A stretch of DNA of 14,211 nt from Chitinophagaceae bacterium (GTDB taxonomy: Bacteria > Bacteroidota > Bacteroidia > Chitinophagales > Chitinophagaceae): the NCBI GenBank assembly GCA_019454915.1, contig JACFNM010000080.1, positions 1 to 14,211 of the forward strand. The letters are read 5' to 3'. The position numbers and the translations under genes are program-made. Positions 1 through 7,738 of the stretch are shown piece by piece (the first letter of the stretch is position 1; each line of letters opens with the position of its first letter). The notes under the pieces are model-generated. The model was not told where the DNA came from. It did not search any database and was given only the letters and a program-made list of their open reading frames with translations.

Positions 1-19
1 TTTTCCCCAAAAGCGGGAA

Positions 20-76
20 ATGGTAGATTCGCATTCCTTCATCCTATCAATATCTTATAAAAATAGCTTATATTGA
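20..76 (+). CDS. Possible 18-codon leader peptide before leuA
   Basis: An ATG at 20-22 opens a frame of 18 codons ending at TGA 74-76, reading MVDSHSFILSISYKNSLY. Five residues are branched-chain (V2, I8, L9, I11, L17), with an I-L-S-I cluster encoded across the left arm of the 45-78 inverted repeat. Six bases after the stop comes a small stem-loop (82-97), and leuA follows 25 bp later. This resembles the layout of an amino-acid attenuation leader, but the hairpin is short and lacks a proper T tract. Chance is a real alternative. Confidence 0.15.
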   Translation: MVDSHSFILSISYKNSLY

Positions 77-78
77 TA
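45..78. repeat. Perfect 9-bp inverted repeat upstream of leuA
   Basis: TATCAATAT (45-53) and ATATTGATA (70-78) are exact reverse complements separated by 16 bp. As DNA this could be an operator, with half-sites 25 bp apart centre to centre. As RNA it would be a weak A/U-rich hairpin in the leuA leader. The repeat is seen directly; the role is not known. Confidence 0.4.
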
Positions 79-122
79 ATTGCCTTTGAGAAGAGGCTGA
101 TTTGGTAATCTAAAACCCGTCT

Positions 123-1292
123 ATGGATAGAAACAAGGTTTATATTTTTGACACAACGCTTCGTGATGGAGAGCAGGTACCCGGTTGTAAATTAAATGCC
201 GATGAGAAAATTGAGTTGGCTGTAGCCCTTGAGAATCTCGGCGTGGACATTATTGAGGCGGGGTTTCCTATTTCCAGCCCGGGTGATTTTGAATCGGTGC
301 AAAAAATTTCTGCTGTAATCAAAAATGCAACGGTTTGCGGGTTGTCCCGCGCCGTAAAGAAGGATATAGAAGTAGCCGCAGACGCACTGAAAGGCGCCAG
401 GCGTCCGCGTATTCACACGGGTATAGGTGTATCTGATTTGCATATTGCCACTAAATTCAACTCTAATAGGGACGATATTCTTGCGCGGGGAGTAGAGGCG
501 GTTAAATACGCCCGCAACCTGGTAGATGATGTGGAGTTTTACGGGGAAGATGCCGGGCGGGCTGATCTGGAATTTTTGGCAAGGGTAGTGGAAGCGGTTA
601 TTAAAGCCGGCGCTACCGTTGTAAACATTCCGGATACTACCGGTTACTGCCTGCCTCACCAGTATGGCGAAAAGATAGCCTACCTGATGAATCACGTGCC
701 TAATATTGATAAAGCAGTAATTTCCTGTCACTGTCACAACGACCTGGGACTGGCAACCGCCAATTCCATCGCAGGAGTGATGAATGGCGCCAGGCAGATT
801 GAATGTACCATTAACGGTTTGGGTGAAAGAGCGGGCAACACAGCGCTGGAAGAAGTGGTGATGATTATTAAGCAACATGATTCTTTGGGTTTATATACCG
901 ATATCAAGGCTGAGGAATTGAACCCGATTAGCCGGCTTGTGGCCGAGACAATGCGTATGCCCGTGCAGCCGAATAAGGCGATTGTGGGCAGTAATGCATT
1001 TGCGCATTCCTCCGGTATCCACCAGGATGGTTTTCTGAAAAATGCCGAAAACTATGAAATCATCCGCCCCGAAGAAGTAGGAGCAGACAGTTCAAAGATA
1101 GTGCTGACCGCAAGAAGCGGACGTTCTGCACTGGCTCACCGCTTTCAAAAAATAGGATACAATTTTAACCGTAATGAAATTGATGTCTTATATGATGTTT
1201 TCCTGAAAGTTGCCGATCAGAAAAAAGAAGTGGGAGACGAAGATTTAAAACAAATGGCAACCGCTAATTTTCCAGAAGTGGCTCTTGCGTAA
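123..1292 (+). CDS. leuA: 2-isopropylmalate synthase, short form without regulatory domain
   Basis: The enzyme condenses 2-oxoisovalerate with acetyl-CoA to 2-isopropylmalate, the first committed step of leucine synthesis, in the cytoplasm. The N-terminal TIM barrel opens with DTTLRDGEQ (residues 10-18), where D10 is a metal ligand. The other ligands are H203 and H205 in HCHNDLG and N239 in [17 protein letters not shown] (295-303) marks the linker region typical of isopropylmalate synthases. At 389 residues the protein ends where the C-terminal leucine-binding regulatory domain of long LeuA proteins (over 500 residues) would begin, so that domain is absent and not broken by a frameshift. leuC and leuD directly downstream favour LeuA over homocitrate or citramalate synthase, and the presence of ilvA makes a citramalate route unnecessary. 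The start at 123 places the barrel motif nine residues in, as expected. Confidence 0.95.
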   Translation: MDRNKVYIFDTTLRDGEQVPGCKLNADEKIELAVALENLGVDIIEAGFPISSPGDFESVQKISAVIKNATVCGLSRAVKKDIEVAADALKGARRPRIHTGIGVSDLHIATKFNSNRDDILARGVEAVKYARNLVDDVEFYGEDAGRADLEFLARVVEAVIKAGATVVNIPDTTGYCLPHQYGEKIAYLMNHVPNIDKAVISCHCHNDLGLATANSIAGVMNGARQIECTINGLGERAGNTALEEVVMIIKQHDSLGLYTDIKAEELNPISRLVAETMRMPVQPNKAIVGSNAFAHSSGIHQDGFLKNAENYEIIRPEEVGADSSKIVLTARSGRSALAHRFQKIGYNFNRNEIDVLYDVFLKVADQKKEVGDEDLKQMATANFPEVALA

Positions 1293-1372
1293 TCATGCGA
1301 ATGTCTGGGATGTTTCGTTAAGCGCTTTGATAAGCGTGGTGTGTAACGCTACGCATATAAAAAACTATAAAA

Positions 1373-2770
1373 ATGGGTAATACATTATTTGATAAGGTTT
1401 GGGACCGGCACGTGGTCAAGACGATTCCGGGAGGTCCTTCGGTGTTTTATATTGACAAGCATTTTATTCACGAAGTAACAAGCCCCCAGGCTTTTAAAGG
1501 GCTGCGCGACAGGGGACTAAGAGTTTTTCGCCCCGCGCAGGTGGTGGCTACTGCCGACCATAACGTACCGACCATTCACCAGGAACTTCCGATAAAAGAA
1601 GAATTATCTCGTAGGCAGGTGGAGCAGTTGACAAAGAATTGCGCCGAATTTGGTATTGAACTATACGGGCTCGGACATCCCTTTCAGGGTATTGTACACG
1701 TCATCGGCCCGGAACTGGGGATTACGCAGCCGGGTATGACCATCGTGTGCGGAGACAGTCACACTTCTACACACGGCGCCTTTGGTACGATTGCATTTGG
1801 AATCGGTACCAGCGAGGTGGAAATGGTGCTCGCTACGCAGTGCCTGATGCAGTCAAAGCCGAAACTCATGCGCATCAATGTGGAAGGGAAACTGAATAAG
1901 GGCGTGTTTTCAAAAGATATTATCCTGCATATCATTTCATTGATATCGGCGAGTGGCGCTACGGGTTATGCAGTGGAATATGCGGGCTCGGCTATCCGCG
2001 ACTTGTCTATGGAGGCGCGCATGACTATCTGTAATATGAGCATAGAGATGGGAGCGCGTTGCGGTATGATAGCGCCGGATGAAACAACCTTCGCTTATAT
2101 TAAAGGTAAAAAGTTTGCGCCTGCCGGGGAAGCCTGGAACAAAGCGGTAGCAGACTGGAAGACCCTGTGTACCGATGACGACGCCGTCTTCGATAAGGAG
2201 CTTCATATCAATGCGGCGGACATCGAGCCCATGATAACCTACGGAACCAACCCTGGTATGGGTGTGAAAATTACCGGCCACATCCCGCAGTTGACGGAGA
2301 TTGATGAGAGAGAAAAACCTTCGTTTGAAAAATCCCTGCACTATATGGGTTTGAACCCGGGCGAGGTCATGAAGGGCAAAAAAGTGGATTATGTTTTTAT
2401 AGGAAGCTGTACAAACAGCCGTATTGAGGATTTGAGGAAGGTAGCGGCCTTCGTCAAAGGAAAGAAGAAAGCTCCGCATGTGGAAGTGTGGGTGGTGCCG
2501 GGCAGTAAACAGGTAGAAAAGCAGGCCATTGAAGAAGGAATAAATAAAGTGTTTGAAGAGGCAGGATTCTTTTTAAGGCAACCGGGCTGTTCCGCCTGTC
2601 TCGGTATGAATGAAGATAAAATACCGGCCGGTAAATATTGCATTTCCACTTCCAACCGCAACTTCGAGGGAAGACAGGGCCCGGGCGCCAGAACGATGCT
2701 GGCAAGCCCCTTAACGGCTGCTGCGGCCGCGATCACCGGTGAAGTGACGGACGTACGGGAGTTAATTTAA
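1373..2770 (+). CDS. leuC: 3-isopropylmalate dehydratase large subunit
   Basis: The LeuC subunit carries the [4Fe-4S] cluster of isopropylmalate isomerase and works as a complex with LeuD to convert 2-isopropylmalate to 3-isopropylmalate. The aconitase-family cluster ligands are visible: C346 in GSCTNSR, and C406 and C409 in [22 protein letters not shown] (128-139) and the C-terminal [14 protein letters not shown] (427-440) are also family signatures. The length of 465 residues is normal for bacterial LeuC. An 80-bp A/T-rich spacer separates it from leuA. The stop codon TAA overlaps by one base with the ATG of a 19-codon mini-ORF that leads into leuD. No abnormality is seen in the protein. 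Confidence 0.97.
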   Translation: MGNTLFDKVWDRHVVKTIPGGPSVFYIDKHFIHEVTSPQAFKGLRDRGLRVFRPAQVVATADHNVPTIHQELPIKEELSRRQVEQLTKNCAEFGIELYGLGHPFQGIVHVIGPELGITQPGMTIVCGDSHTSTHGAFGTIAFGIGTSEVEMVLATQCLMQSKPKLMRINVEGKLNKGVFSKDIILHIISLISASGATGYAVEYAGSAIRDLSMEARMTICNMSIEMGARCGMIAPDETTFAYIKGKKFAPAGEAWNKAVADWKTLCTDDDAVFDKELHINAADIEPMITYGTNPGMGVKITGHIPQLTEIDEREKPSFEKSLHYMGLNPGEVMKGKKVDYVFIGSCTNSRIEDLRKVAAFVKGKKKAPHVEVWVVPGSKQVEKQAIEEGINKVFEEAGFFLRQPGCSACLGMNEDKIPAGKYCISTSNRNFEGRQGPGARTMLASPLTAAAAAITGEVTDVRELI

Positions 2771-2829
2771 TGACAGAAGCAAGAAAAAGAAAACCGGGTG
2801 TTACACCTCAAATGTCAAATAATCAATGA
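2770..2829 (+). CDS. Candidate 19-codon bridging ORF between leuC and leuD
   Basis: The ATG at 2770-2772 uses the last base of the leuC stop (TAATG). The frame runs for 19 codons, [19 protein letters not shown], and ends at TGA 2827-2829, which overlaps the leuD ATG (2826-2828) as ATGA. It thus fills the whole gap with an overlap at both ends, the geometry of translational coupling. The peptide is basic and has no recognisable domain; a function for the product itself is not implied. It may be a device that carries ribosomes from leuC to leuD, or chance. Confidence 0.25.
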   Translation: MTEARKRKPGVTPQMSNNQ

Positions 2830-3431
2830 GTAAATCAATCAATATCATCAAGAGTACGGCGGTTCCCATTTCTATTGAGAACATAGATACGGATCAAATT
2901 ATCCCTGCGCGTTTTCTGAAGGCTACTACGAGGGAGGGCTTTGGAAAAAATTTGTTCAGGGACTGGCGCTATGAAAGGGGGAATGATCAGCATCCCATAG
3001 CGGATTTCCCGCTGAATGACCCAACCTATAGCGGAAAGATTTTAGTTGCCGGAAAGAACTTCGGTTGTGGTTCCAGCAGGGAACATGCTGCCTGGGCGCT
3101 GAAAGACTATGGATTTGATGTGGTGGTCAGCAGCTTCTTCGCCGATATTTTTAAAAATAATGCGCTGAATAATTTCCTGTTACCCGTGCTGATAACCGAT
3201 GACTTCCTTCAGCAACTTTTTGATGCGATATATGAAAATCCGAAGACGGAGATTGAAGTGAACCTGGAAGAACAATTTATAAAAGTGGTGGCCACCGGCG
3301 CAAGCCAGTCATTCGACATCAATCATTATAAAAAGACCTGCCTGCTGAACGGATATGATGATATTGATTATCTGCTGAACATGAAATCGGAAATTGAAGA
3401 CTATGAAAAAGGGCGGATAGTTTATGGATAA
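2826..3431 (+). CDS. leuD: 3-isopropylmalate dehydratase small subunit
   Basis: LeuD is the swivelling small subunit that completes the isopropylmalate isomerase active site with LeuC. The family signatures are [13 protein letters not shown] (19-31) near the N-terminus and [15 protein letters not shown] (78-92), the substrate-binding loop. The length of 201 residues matches LeuD of the roughly 200-residue bacterial type. A TAA at 2820-2822 in the same frame, just upstream, rules out a start further upstream, so ATG 2826 is well supported. The start overlaps the stop of the mini-ORF at 2770-2829. There is no Shine-Dalgarno, so initiation may depend on coupling or on A-rich context. leuB, often next to leuCD, does not follow; ilvD does after 56 bp. 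Confidence 0.97.
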   Translation: MSKSINIIKSTAVPISIENIDTDQIIPARFLKATTREGFGKNLFRDWRYERGNDQHPIADFPLNDPTYSGKILVAGKNFGCGSSREHAAWALKDYGFDVVVSSFFADIFKNNALNNFLLPVLITDDFLQQLFDAIYENPKTEIEVNLEEQFIKVVATGASQSFDINHYKKTCLLNGYDDIDYLLNMKSEIEDYEKGRIVYG

Positions 3432-3487
3432 AAACGGAAATCCCTAAGACGAAAAATAAAAACCTCTTTAGCATAACAAATACAACT

Positions 3488-5167
3488 ATGGAACTTAACA
3501 GATATTCAAAAACGATTACACAAGATCCGACCCAACCCGCAGCCCAGGCAATGTTATATGGAATTGGACTTACCGATGAGGACCTCAAAAAGGCACAGGT
3601 GGGCATTGTGAGTATGGGTTGGGAAGGGAACACCTGTAATATGCACCTCAACGATTTAGCGAAGCTGGTGAAGAAAGGCGTGTGGGATAGTGATCTGGTG
3701 GGCTTGATTTTTAATACAATAGGCGTGAGCGATGGGATCAGCAATGGTACCGACGGAATGCGGTATTCCCTCGTCAGTCGTGATGTGATAGCAGATAGCA
3801 TAGAAGTGGTATGTGGCGCACAATATTATGACGGGTTGATTGCTTTACCGGGGTGTGATAAAAATATGCCCGGAAGCATTATGGCGATGGGACGCTTAAA
3901 CCGGCCAGCGATCATGGTATACGGCGGTACAATAGCGCCGGGTCATTATAAAGGTGAGGATTTGAATATTGTATCTTCTTTTGAAGCTTTAGGTCAGAAA
4001 ATTGCCGGTAACCTGAGTGAAGAAGATTTTAAGGGTATCGTCAGGAATAGTTGTCCCGGCCCGGGCGCCTGCGGTGGAATGTATACGGCCAACACGATGG
4101 CCTCGGGTATTGAAGCCATGGGAATGAGTTTGCCCTATTCTTCCTCCAACCCGGCAATCAGTCCCGAGAAGCACGCAGAGTGCCTCGCTGCGGGAAAGGC
4201 TATGAGAAACTTATTGGAGAAGAACATCTTGCCAAAGGATATCATGACCCGCAAGGCTTTTGAGAATGCGCTTCGGGTTATTATTATCACCGGTGGCAGC
4301 ACCAATGCCGTTCTGCATTTTATCGCTATTGCCAGGAGCGTGGGTATTGACATTACGCTGGATGATTTTCAGAAGATGAGTGATCAGACGCCCGTACTGG
4401 CAGATTTCAAACCTTCCGGGAAATATTTAATGCAAGACCTCTATGAACACGGAGGTATCCCCTCTGTTATGCGCTATTTACTGGATAAGGGATTGTTGCA
4501 TGGAGATTGCATGACAGTAACGGGTAAGACCATTGCAGAGAATCTGGCGGATGTCAAGCCAATTGATTTTACTACGCAGGACATTATTTATCCTTTAGAA
4601 AATCCCATAAAGAAGACCGGCCATTTGCAGATATTATATGGTAACCTCGCAGAAAAAGGTAGTGTGGCCAAAATCAGTGGAAAAGAAGGAGAGCGGTTTG
4701 AAGGCCCGGCCAGGGTATTTGACGGGGAGAAAAACCTCATTGCAGGATTAGCTAACGGTCGCGTAAAACAAGGTGATGTGGTGGTTATCAAAAATGAAGG
4801 ACCTAAAGGAGCGCCAGGGATGCCGGAAATGTTGAAACCAACGGGAGCCATAATTGGCGCAGGGTTAGGTAAATCTGTAGCATTGATTACAGACGGTAGG
4901 TTTAGCGGGGGCACCCATGGATTTGTCGTGGGACATATTACTCCTGAAGCCTATGACGGCGGTTTGATAGGGTTGGTGAAGGATGATGATATCATAGAAA
5001 TAGATGCTACTACAAATACCCTCAACCTGAAAGTGAGTGAAGAAGAGATTGCGCGCAGAAGAGCCGCCTGGAAGAAACCGGCTTTGAAAGTGAAGAACGG
5101 CGTTTTGTTGAAATATGCGGTTAGCGTTAAGGATGCCAGTCAGGGTTGTGTCACCGACGAGCTGTAA
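3488..5167 (+). CDS. ilvD: Dihydroxy-acid dehydratase
   Basis: IlvD dehydrates 2,3-dihydroxyisovalerate and 2,3-dihydroxy-3-methylvalerate to the 2-oxo acid precursors of valine, leucine and isoleucine. Conserved elements are GCDKNMPG (122-129; K125 is the residue carbamylated to bind Mg in the family), [18 protein letters not shown] (187-204) and a C-terminal [14 protein letters not shown] with the catalytic serine. Three cysteines, C50 (GNTCN), C123 and C195, sit where the cluster ligands of the [2Fe-2S] class are found, so a [2Fe-2S] cluster is inferred. The length of 559 residues fits that shorter class. It is followed by a tandem stop (TAATAA, 5165-5170) and an 80-bp spacer before ilvB. 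Confidence 0.96.
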   Translation: MELNRYSKTITQDPTQPAAQAMLYGIGLTDEDLKKAQVGIVSMGWEGNTCNMHLNDLAKLVKKGVWDSDLVGLIFNTIGVSDGISNGTDGMRYSLVSRDVIADSIEVVCGAQYYDGLIALPGCDKNMPGSIMAMGRLNRPAIMVYGGTIAPGHYKGEDLNIVSSFEALGQKIAGNLSEEDFKGIVRNSCPGPGACGGMYTANTMASGIEAMGMSLPYSSSNPAISPEKHAECLAAGKAMRNLLEKNILPKDIMTRKAFENALRVIIITGGSTNAVLHFIAIARSVGIDITLDDFQKMSDQTPVLADFKPSGKYLMQDLYEHGGIPSVMRYLLDKGLLHGDCMTVTGKTIAENLADVKPIDFTTQDIIYPLENPIKKTGHLQILYGNLAEKGSVAKISGKEGERFEGPARVFDGEKNLIAGLANGRVKQGDVVVIKNEGPKGAPGMPEMLKPTGAIIGAGLGKSVALITDGRFSGGTHGFVVGHITPEAYDGGLIGLVKDDDIIEIDATTNTLNLKVSEEEIARRRAAWKKPALKVKNGVLLKYAVSVKDASQGCVTDEL

Positions 5168-5247
5168 TAAACCGGAGGTATAAGGATAACATAATCCGGA
5201 ACTCCAATAAGTATTAAGAATTATTGTAACAAAGAAAAATTATCATT

Positions 5248-7023
5248 ATGAGTAATACAGTGTTGGCTGAAAAGGATACAAAAAAAATAGCCAAAAAAAC
5301 TGCACCTGCCAGGCAGGGAAGATTTTCTAAAGGGGATGAAATAACCGGGGCTCAGGCCGTGGTGGAAGCGTTGGTGGCCGAACATGTTACTGATTTCTTC
5401 GGATATCCGGGGGGCGCCATTATGCCTATTTACGATGCTTTATACGATTATTCCGGTCTGCTGAATCATGTGCTCGCCCGCCATGAACAGGGCTCTATCC
5501 ATGCCGCCCAGGGATATGCGCGGACCTCCGGTAAGGTGGGCGTGGTGTTTTCAACCAGCGGCCCCGGAGCCACCAACCTGGTGACGGGGTTGGCAGATGC
5601 CCAGATTGACAGTACACCCCTCGTGTGCATTACGGGGCAGGTATTTGCCAGCCTGCTTGGTACAGACGCTTTTCAGGAAACGGATGTTATCAATATCACC
5701 ACACCCATTACCAAATGGAACTACCAGGTGACCGAGGCTTCGGAAATACCCGGCGTACTTGCAAAAGCGTTTTATATCGCCGGTTCAGGGAGACCGGGAC
5801 CGGTGTTGGTGGATATCACCAAGAATGCACAGACCGAGAAATTCGTATATCCCGGATATCAACCCTGTAATCATATACGCAGCTATCGCCCCAAACCAAT
5901 AGTCCGTCCTGAGTATGTTAAAGAAGCTGCTGATTTGATCAATGCAGCGGAAAGGCCTTTTGTACTTTTTGGACAGGGGGTAATCTTAGGAAAAGCAGAA
6001 AAAGAATTCAGGGAATTTATTGAGAAGGGTGGTTTGCCCGCCGCCTGGACGGTATTGGGATTAAGCGCACTGCCCACCAATCATGAACTGAACGTGGGTA
6101 TGCTGGGTATGCATGGAAATTATGGACCCAATGTGCTGACCAATGAATGTGATGTGTTGATCGCGGTAGGCATGCGGTTCGACGACCGGGTGACCGGCCG
6201 CCTGGATAAATATGCCCGGCAGGCAAAAGTGATTCACCTGGATATTGATCCTGCTGAAATAGACAAAAATATTAAAGCCACCGTGCCGGTATGGGGAGAC
6301 TGTAAGGAAACGCTTCCGATGCTGACGAAGTTGATACAGAAAAAGCAGCACCCGGACTGGCTGAAGAGATTTAATGACCTCAGAAAGCAGGAAGAAGAGA
6401 TCGTGATTAATCCCGAACTAAACCCGACGGGAGAAGTAATGACTATGGGTGAAGTGATAAGGACATTGAATGAAGTAGCGAAGGGAGAACCCGTTATTGT
6501 TACGGATGTTGGACAACACCAAATGGTAGCCTGTCGCTATGCCACTTTTAATCATAGCATGAGTAACGTTACGTCCGGCGGACTGGGTACTATGGGTTTT
6601 GGATTGCCCGCAGCCGTAGGAGCCAAGTTCGGCGCGCCGGACAGACAGGTGGTAGCCATTATCGGCGATGGAGGTTTTCAGATGACCATGCAGGAGTTGG
6701 GGACAATCATGCAATCGGGTATAGCAGTGAAGATCATCATCCTCAATAATAATTTCCTCGGCATGGTGCGTCAGTGGCAGCAATTATTCAATGATAGGAG
6801 ATACTCTTTTGTGAATATTTCAAGTCCGAATTTTGTGATGCTCGCCAATGCTTACGGAATTGAGTCGCAAAACATATCCAAACGGGAGCAGCTTAAAGCG
6901 GCCATAGAGACAATGATGGCGCACAAAGGCTCTTACCTGCTGGAGGTTATGGTAGGTAAGGAAAACAACGTGTTCCCCATGGTACCCCAGGGATGCGGCG
7001 TAGCGGAAATAAGGCTGAAATAA
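5248..7023 (+). CDS. ilvB: Acetolactate synthase, large catalytic subunit
   Basis: This ThDP- and FAD-dependent enzyme makes 2-acetolactate from two pyruvates, or 2-aceto-2-hydroxybutyrate from pyruvate plus 2-oxobutyrate. The catalytic glutamate E80 lies in ARHEQGSIHAAQGYAR. The middle FAD-binding domain spans about 220-370. The ThDP motif runs from GDG (473-475) to the LNNNF asparagines (500-502) and continues into LGMVRQW. The length of 591 residues is typical. The first 30 residues are a Lys-rich tail before the usual opening (EITGAQAVVEAL), shown by in-frame start placement at 5248. The regulatory subunit gene ilvN follows after 62 bp, so the holoenzyme is encoded together. It is distinguished from catabolic AlsS by the FAD domain and the adjacent ilvN. 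Confidence 0.96.
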   Translation: MSNTVLAEKDTKKIAKKTAPARQGRFSKGDEITGAQAVVEALVAEHVTDFFGYPGGAIMPIYDALYDYSGLLNHVLARHEQGSIHAAQGYARTSGKVGVVFSTSGPGATNLVTGLADAQIDSTPLVCITGQVFASLLGTDAFQETDVINITTPITKWNYQVTEASEIPGVLAKAFYIAGSGRPGPVLVDITKNAQTEKFVYPGYQPCNHIRSYRPKPIVRPEYVKEAADLINAAERPFVLFGQGVILGKAEKEFREFIEKGGLPAAWTVLGLSALPTNHELNVGMLGMHGNYGPNVLTNECDVLIAVGMRFDDRVTGRLDKYARQAKVIHLDIDPAEIDKNIKATVPVWGDCKETLPMLTKLIQKKQHPDWLKRFNDLRKQEEEIVINPELNPTGEVMTMGEVIRTLNEVAKGEPVIVTDVGQHQMVACRYATFNHSMSNVTSGGLGTMGFGLPAAVGAKFGAPDRQVVAIIGDGGFQMTMQELGTIMQSGIAVKIIILNNNFLGMVRQWQQLFNDRRYSFVNISSPNFVMLANAYGIESQNISKREQLKAAIETMMAHKGSYLLEVMVGKENNVFPMVPQGCGVAEIRLK

Positions 7024-7044
7024 AAATTGGCGTTTTTTATCGCT

Positions 7045-7089
7045 ATGGGCGGAATTTATAAATTATTAAAAGGAAATTATAAGCAATGA
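7045..7089 (+). CDS. Candidate 14-codon ORF overlapping the ilvN start
   Basis: An ATG at 7045 opens a 14-codon frame, MGGIYKLLKGNYKQ, whose TGA (7087-7089) overlaps the ilvN ATG (7086-7088) as ATGA. It begins 21 bases after the ilvB stop. This mirrors the leuC-leuD bridge, but has no overlap at its 5' end and contains the ilvN RBS-like AAAAGGA (7068-7074). A coupling role is possible; chance is as likely. Confidence 0.15.
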   Translation: MGGIYKLLKGNYKQ

Positions 7090-7673
7090 AACAGGAATAT
7101 ACCATTACCGTATATACAGAAAACCAAATTGGCTTGTTGAATCGCATTGCCATGATGTTCTCGAGACGTAAAATAAATATAGAGAGTTTAAATACTTCTC
7201 CCTCGGAAATCGAGGGGATTCATCGGTTTACCATTGTCATTCACGAGGCGGAAGAAGTAGTGAAGAAGCTGGTGCGCCAGATAGAAAAACAGGTGGAGGT
7301 ACTGAAGGCCTATTATAATACTAATGATGAGATCGTGTGGCAGGAGCTGGCTCTTTATAAAGTGTCAACGGATAAAGTGATTGAAGATGTGAAAGTGGAG
7401 CGCTTACTCCGGAAGTATGGAGCGAGGGCGGTTGTTATCCGGAAGGATTATACGGTTTTTGAGACCTCCGGTCACCGTGAAGAAATCAATAACCTGATTG
7501 ACGCACTTGCGCCTCTGGGATTAATCGAATTCGTCCGTAGTGCACGGGTGGCTATTATTAATGCCAGCAAGGGGTTTTATGAAAAACTGAAGGAATTTGA
7601 GGCTGAAGAACCCGGTGAGGTACTCGTGGAGAATGAGTTTTTAGATAAGCAGAATGAAGTATTTAGTTTGTAG
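7086..7673 (+). CDS. ilvN: Acetolactate synthase, small regulatory subunit
   Basis: IlvN binds IlvB, raises its activity and gives feedback inhibition by valine or other branched-chain amino acids. The N-terminal ACT domain is clear at about residues 4-78: YTITVYTENQIGLLNRIAMMF, with the NQIGLL ligand loop, then INIESLNTSPSE and a closing helix. The C-terminal half (about 85-170) fits the second ACT-like domain of AHAS small subunits, with the segment RKYGARAVVIRKDYTVFETSGHREEI. At 195 residues it is somewhat longer than the roughly 160-residue E. coli IlvH, the extra length being an acidic C-terminal tail. AAAAGGA about 11 bases before the ATG is one of the few RBS-like signals in the window. 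As LeuA lacks a sensor domain, IlvN is the clearest allosteric point in this locus. Confidence 0.95.
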   Translation: MKQEYTITVYTENQIGLLNRIAMMFSRRKINIESLNTSPSEIEGIHRFTIVIHEAEEVVKKLVRQIEKQVEVLKAYYNTNDEIVWQELALYKVSTDKVIEDVKVERLLRKYGARAVVIRKDYTVFETSGHREEINNLIDALAPLGLIEFVRSARVAIINASKGFYEKLKEFEAEEPGEVLVENEFLDKQNEVFSL

Positions 7674-7738
7674 GATTTTTAGCAAAGCATACATTTACAT
7701 TTTAATTACCCAAATCAACAAATTTTCAAATTAAAAAG

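Larger units (their letters stand above)
1..122 (+). promoter_or_regulatory. leuA leader region
   Basis: This is the non-coding stretch before leuA at the window edge. It holds a perfect 9-bp inverted repeat (45-53 with 70-78), a possible 18-codon ORF (20-76), and a small stem (82-87 with 92-97) closed by a GAGA tetraloop. Just after the repeat, TGCCTTTG at 81-88 is one base from the Bacteroidota -7 consensus TAnnTTTG, but no TTG-type -33 element sits at a suitable distance. I therefore do not name a promoter. An A-rich stretch precedes the leuA ATG and no Shine-Dalgarno is visible, as is usual in this phylum. That it regulates leuA is inferred from position only. Confidence 0.35.

Noticed and set aside
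2..20. TTTCCC and GGGAAA inverted repeat at the left edge
   Set aside because: It is a 6-bp stem with no T tract on either strand, and its surroundings are cut by the window edge.
1..41. Possible divergent gene starting at 41 on the minus strand (reads MKECESTISRFWGK to the edge)
   Set aside because: Only 13-14 codons are visible before the window edge. There is no way to tell a gene start from chance.
81..88. TGCCTTTG as a leuA promoter -7 element
   Set aside because: It has one mismatch at the key A and no TTG-type -33 box at the right distance.
192..878. A 228-codon open frame on the minus strand opposite leuA
   Set aside because: It lies wholly opposite an excellent leuA with all catalytic motifs, and its translation shows no family motif. 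It is a shadow of codon bias.
1295..1321. Eight-codon ATG frame after leuA
   Set aside because: It is very short and ends 51 bases before leuC without any overlap, unlike the leuC-leuD bridge.
1316..1348. Imperfect stem-loop (CGTTA/TAACG outer, CGCTT/AAGCG inner) between leuA and leuC
   Set aside because: Two 5-bp stems are split by an uneven internal loop with no T tract, so it is not a credible terminator or processing site on its own.
1937..2479. A 180-codon minus-strand frame opposite leuC
   Set aside because: It overlaps conserved leuC sequence completely and has no recognisable protein features.
5174..5179. GGAGGT, a consensus Shine-Dalgarno, just after ilvD
   Set aside because: It is about 69 bases from the ilvB ATG and no ATG, GTG or TTG lies at a usable distance, so it is not an RBS.
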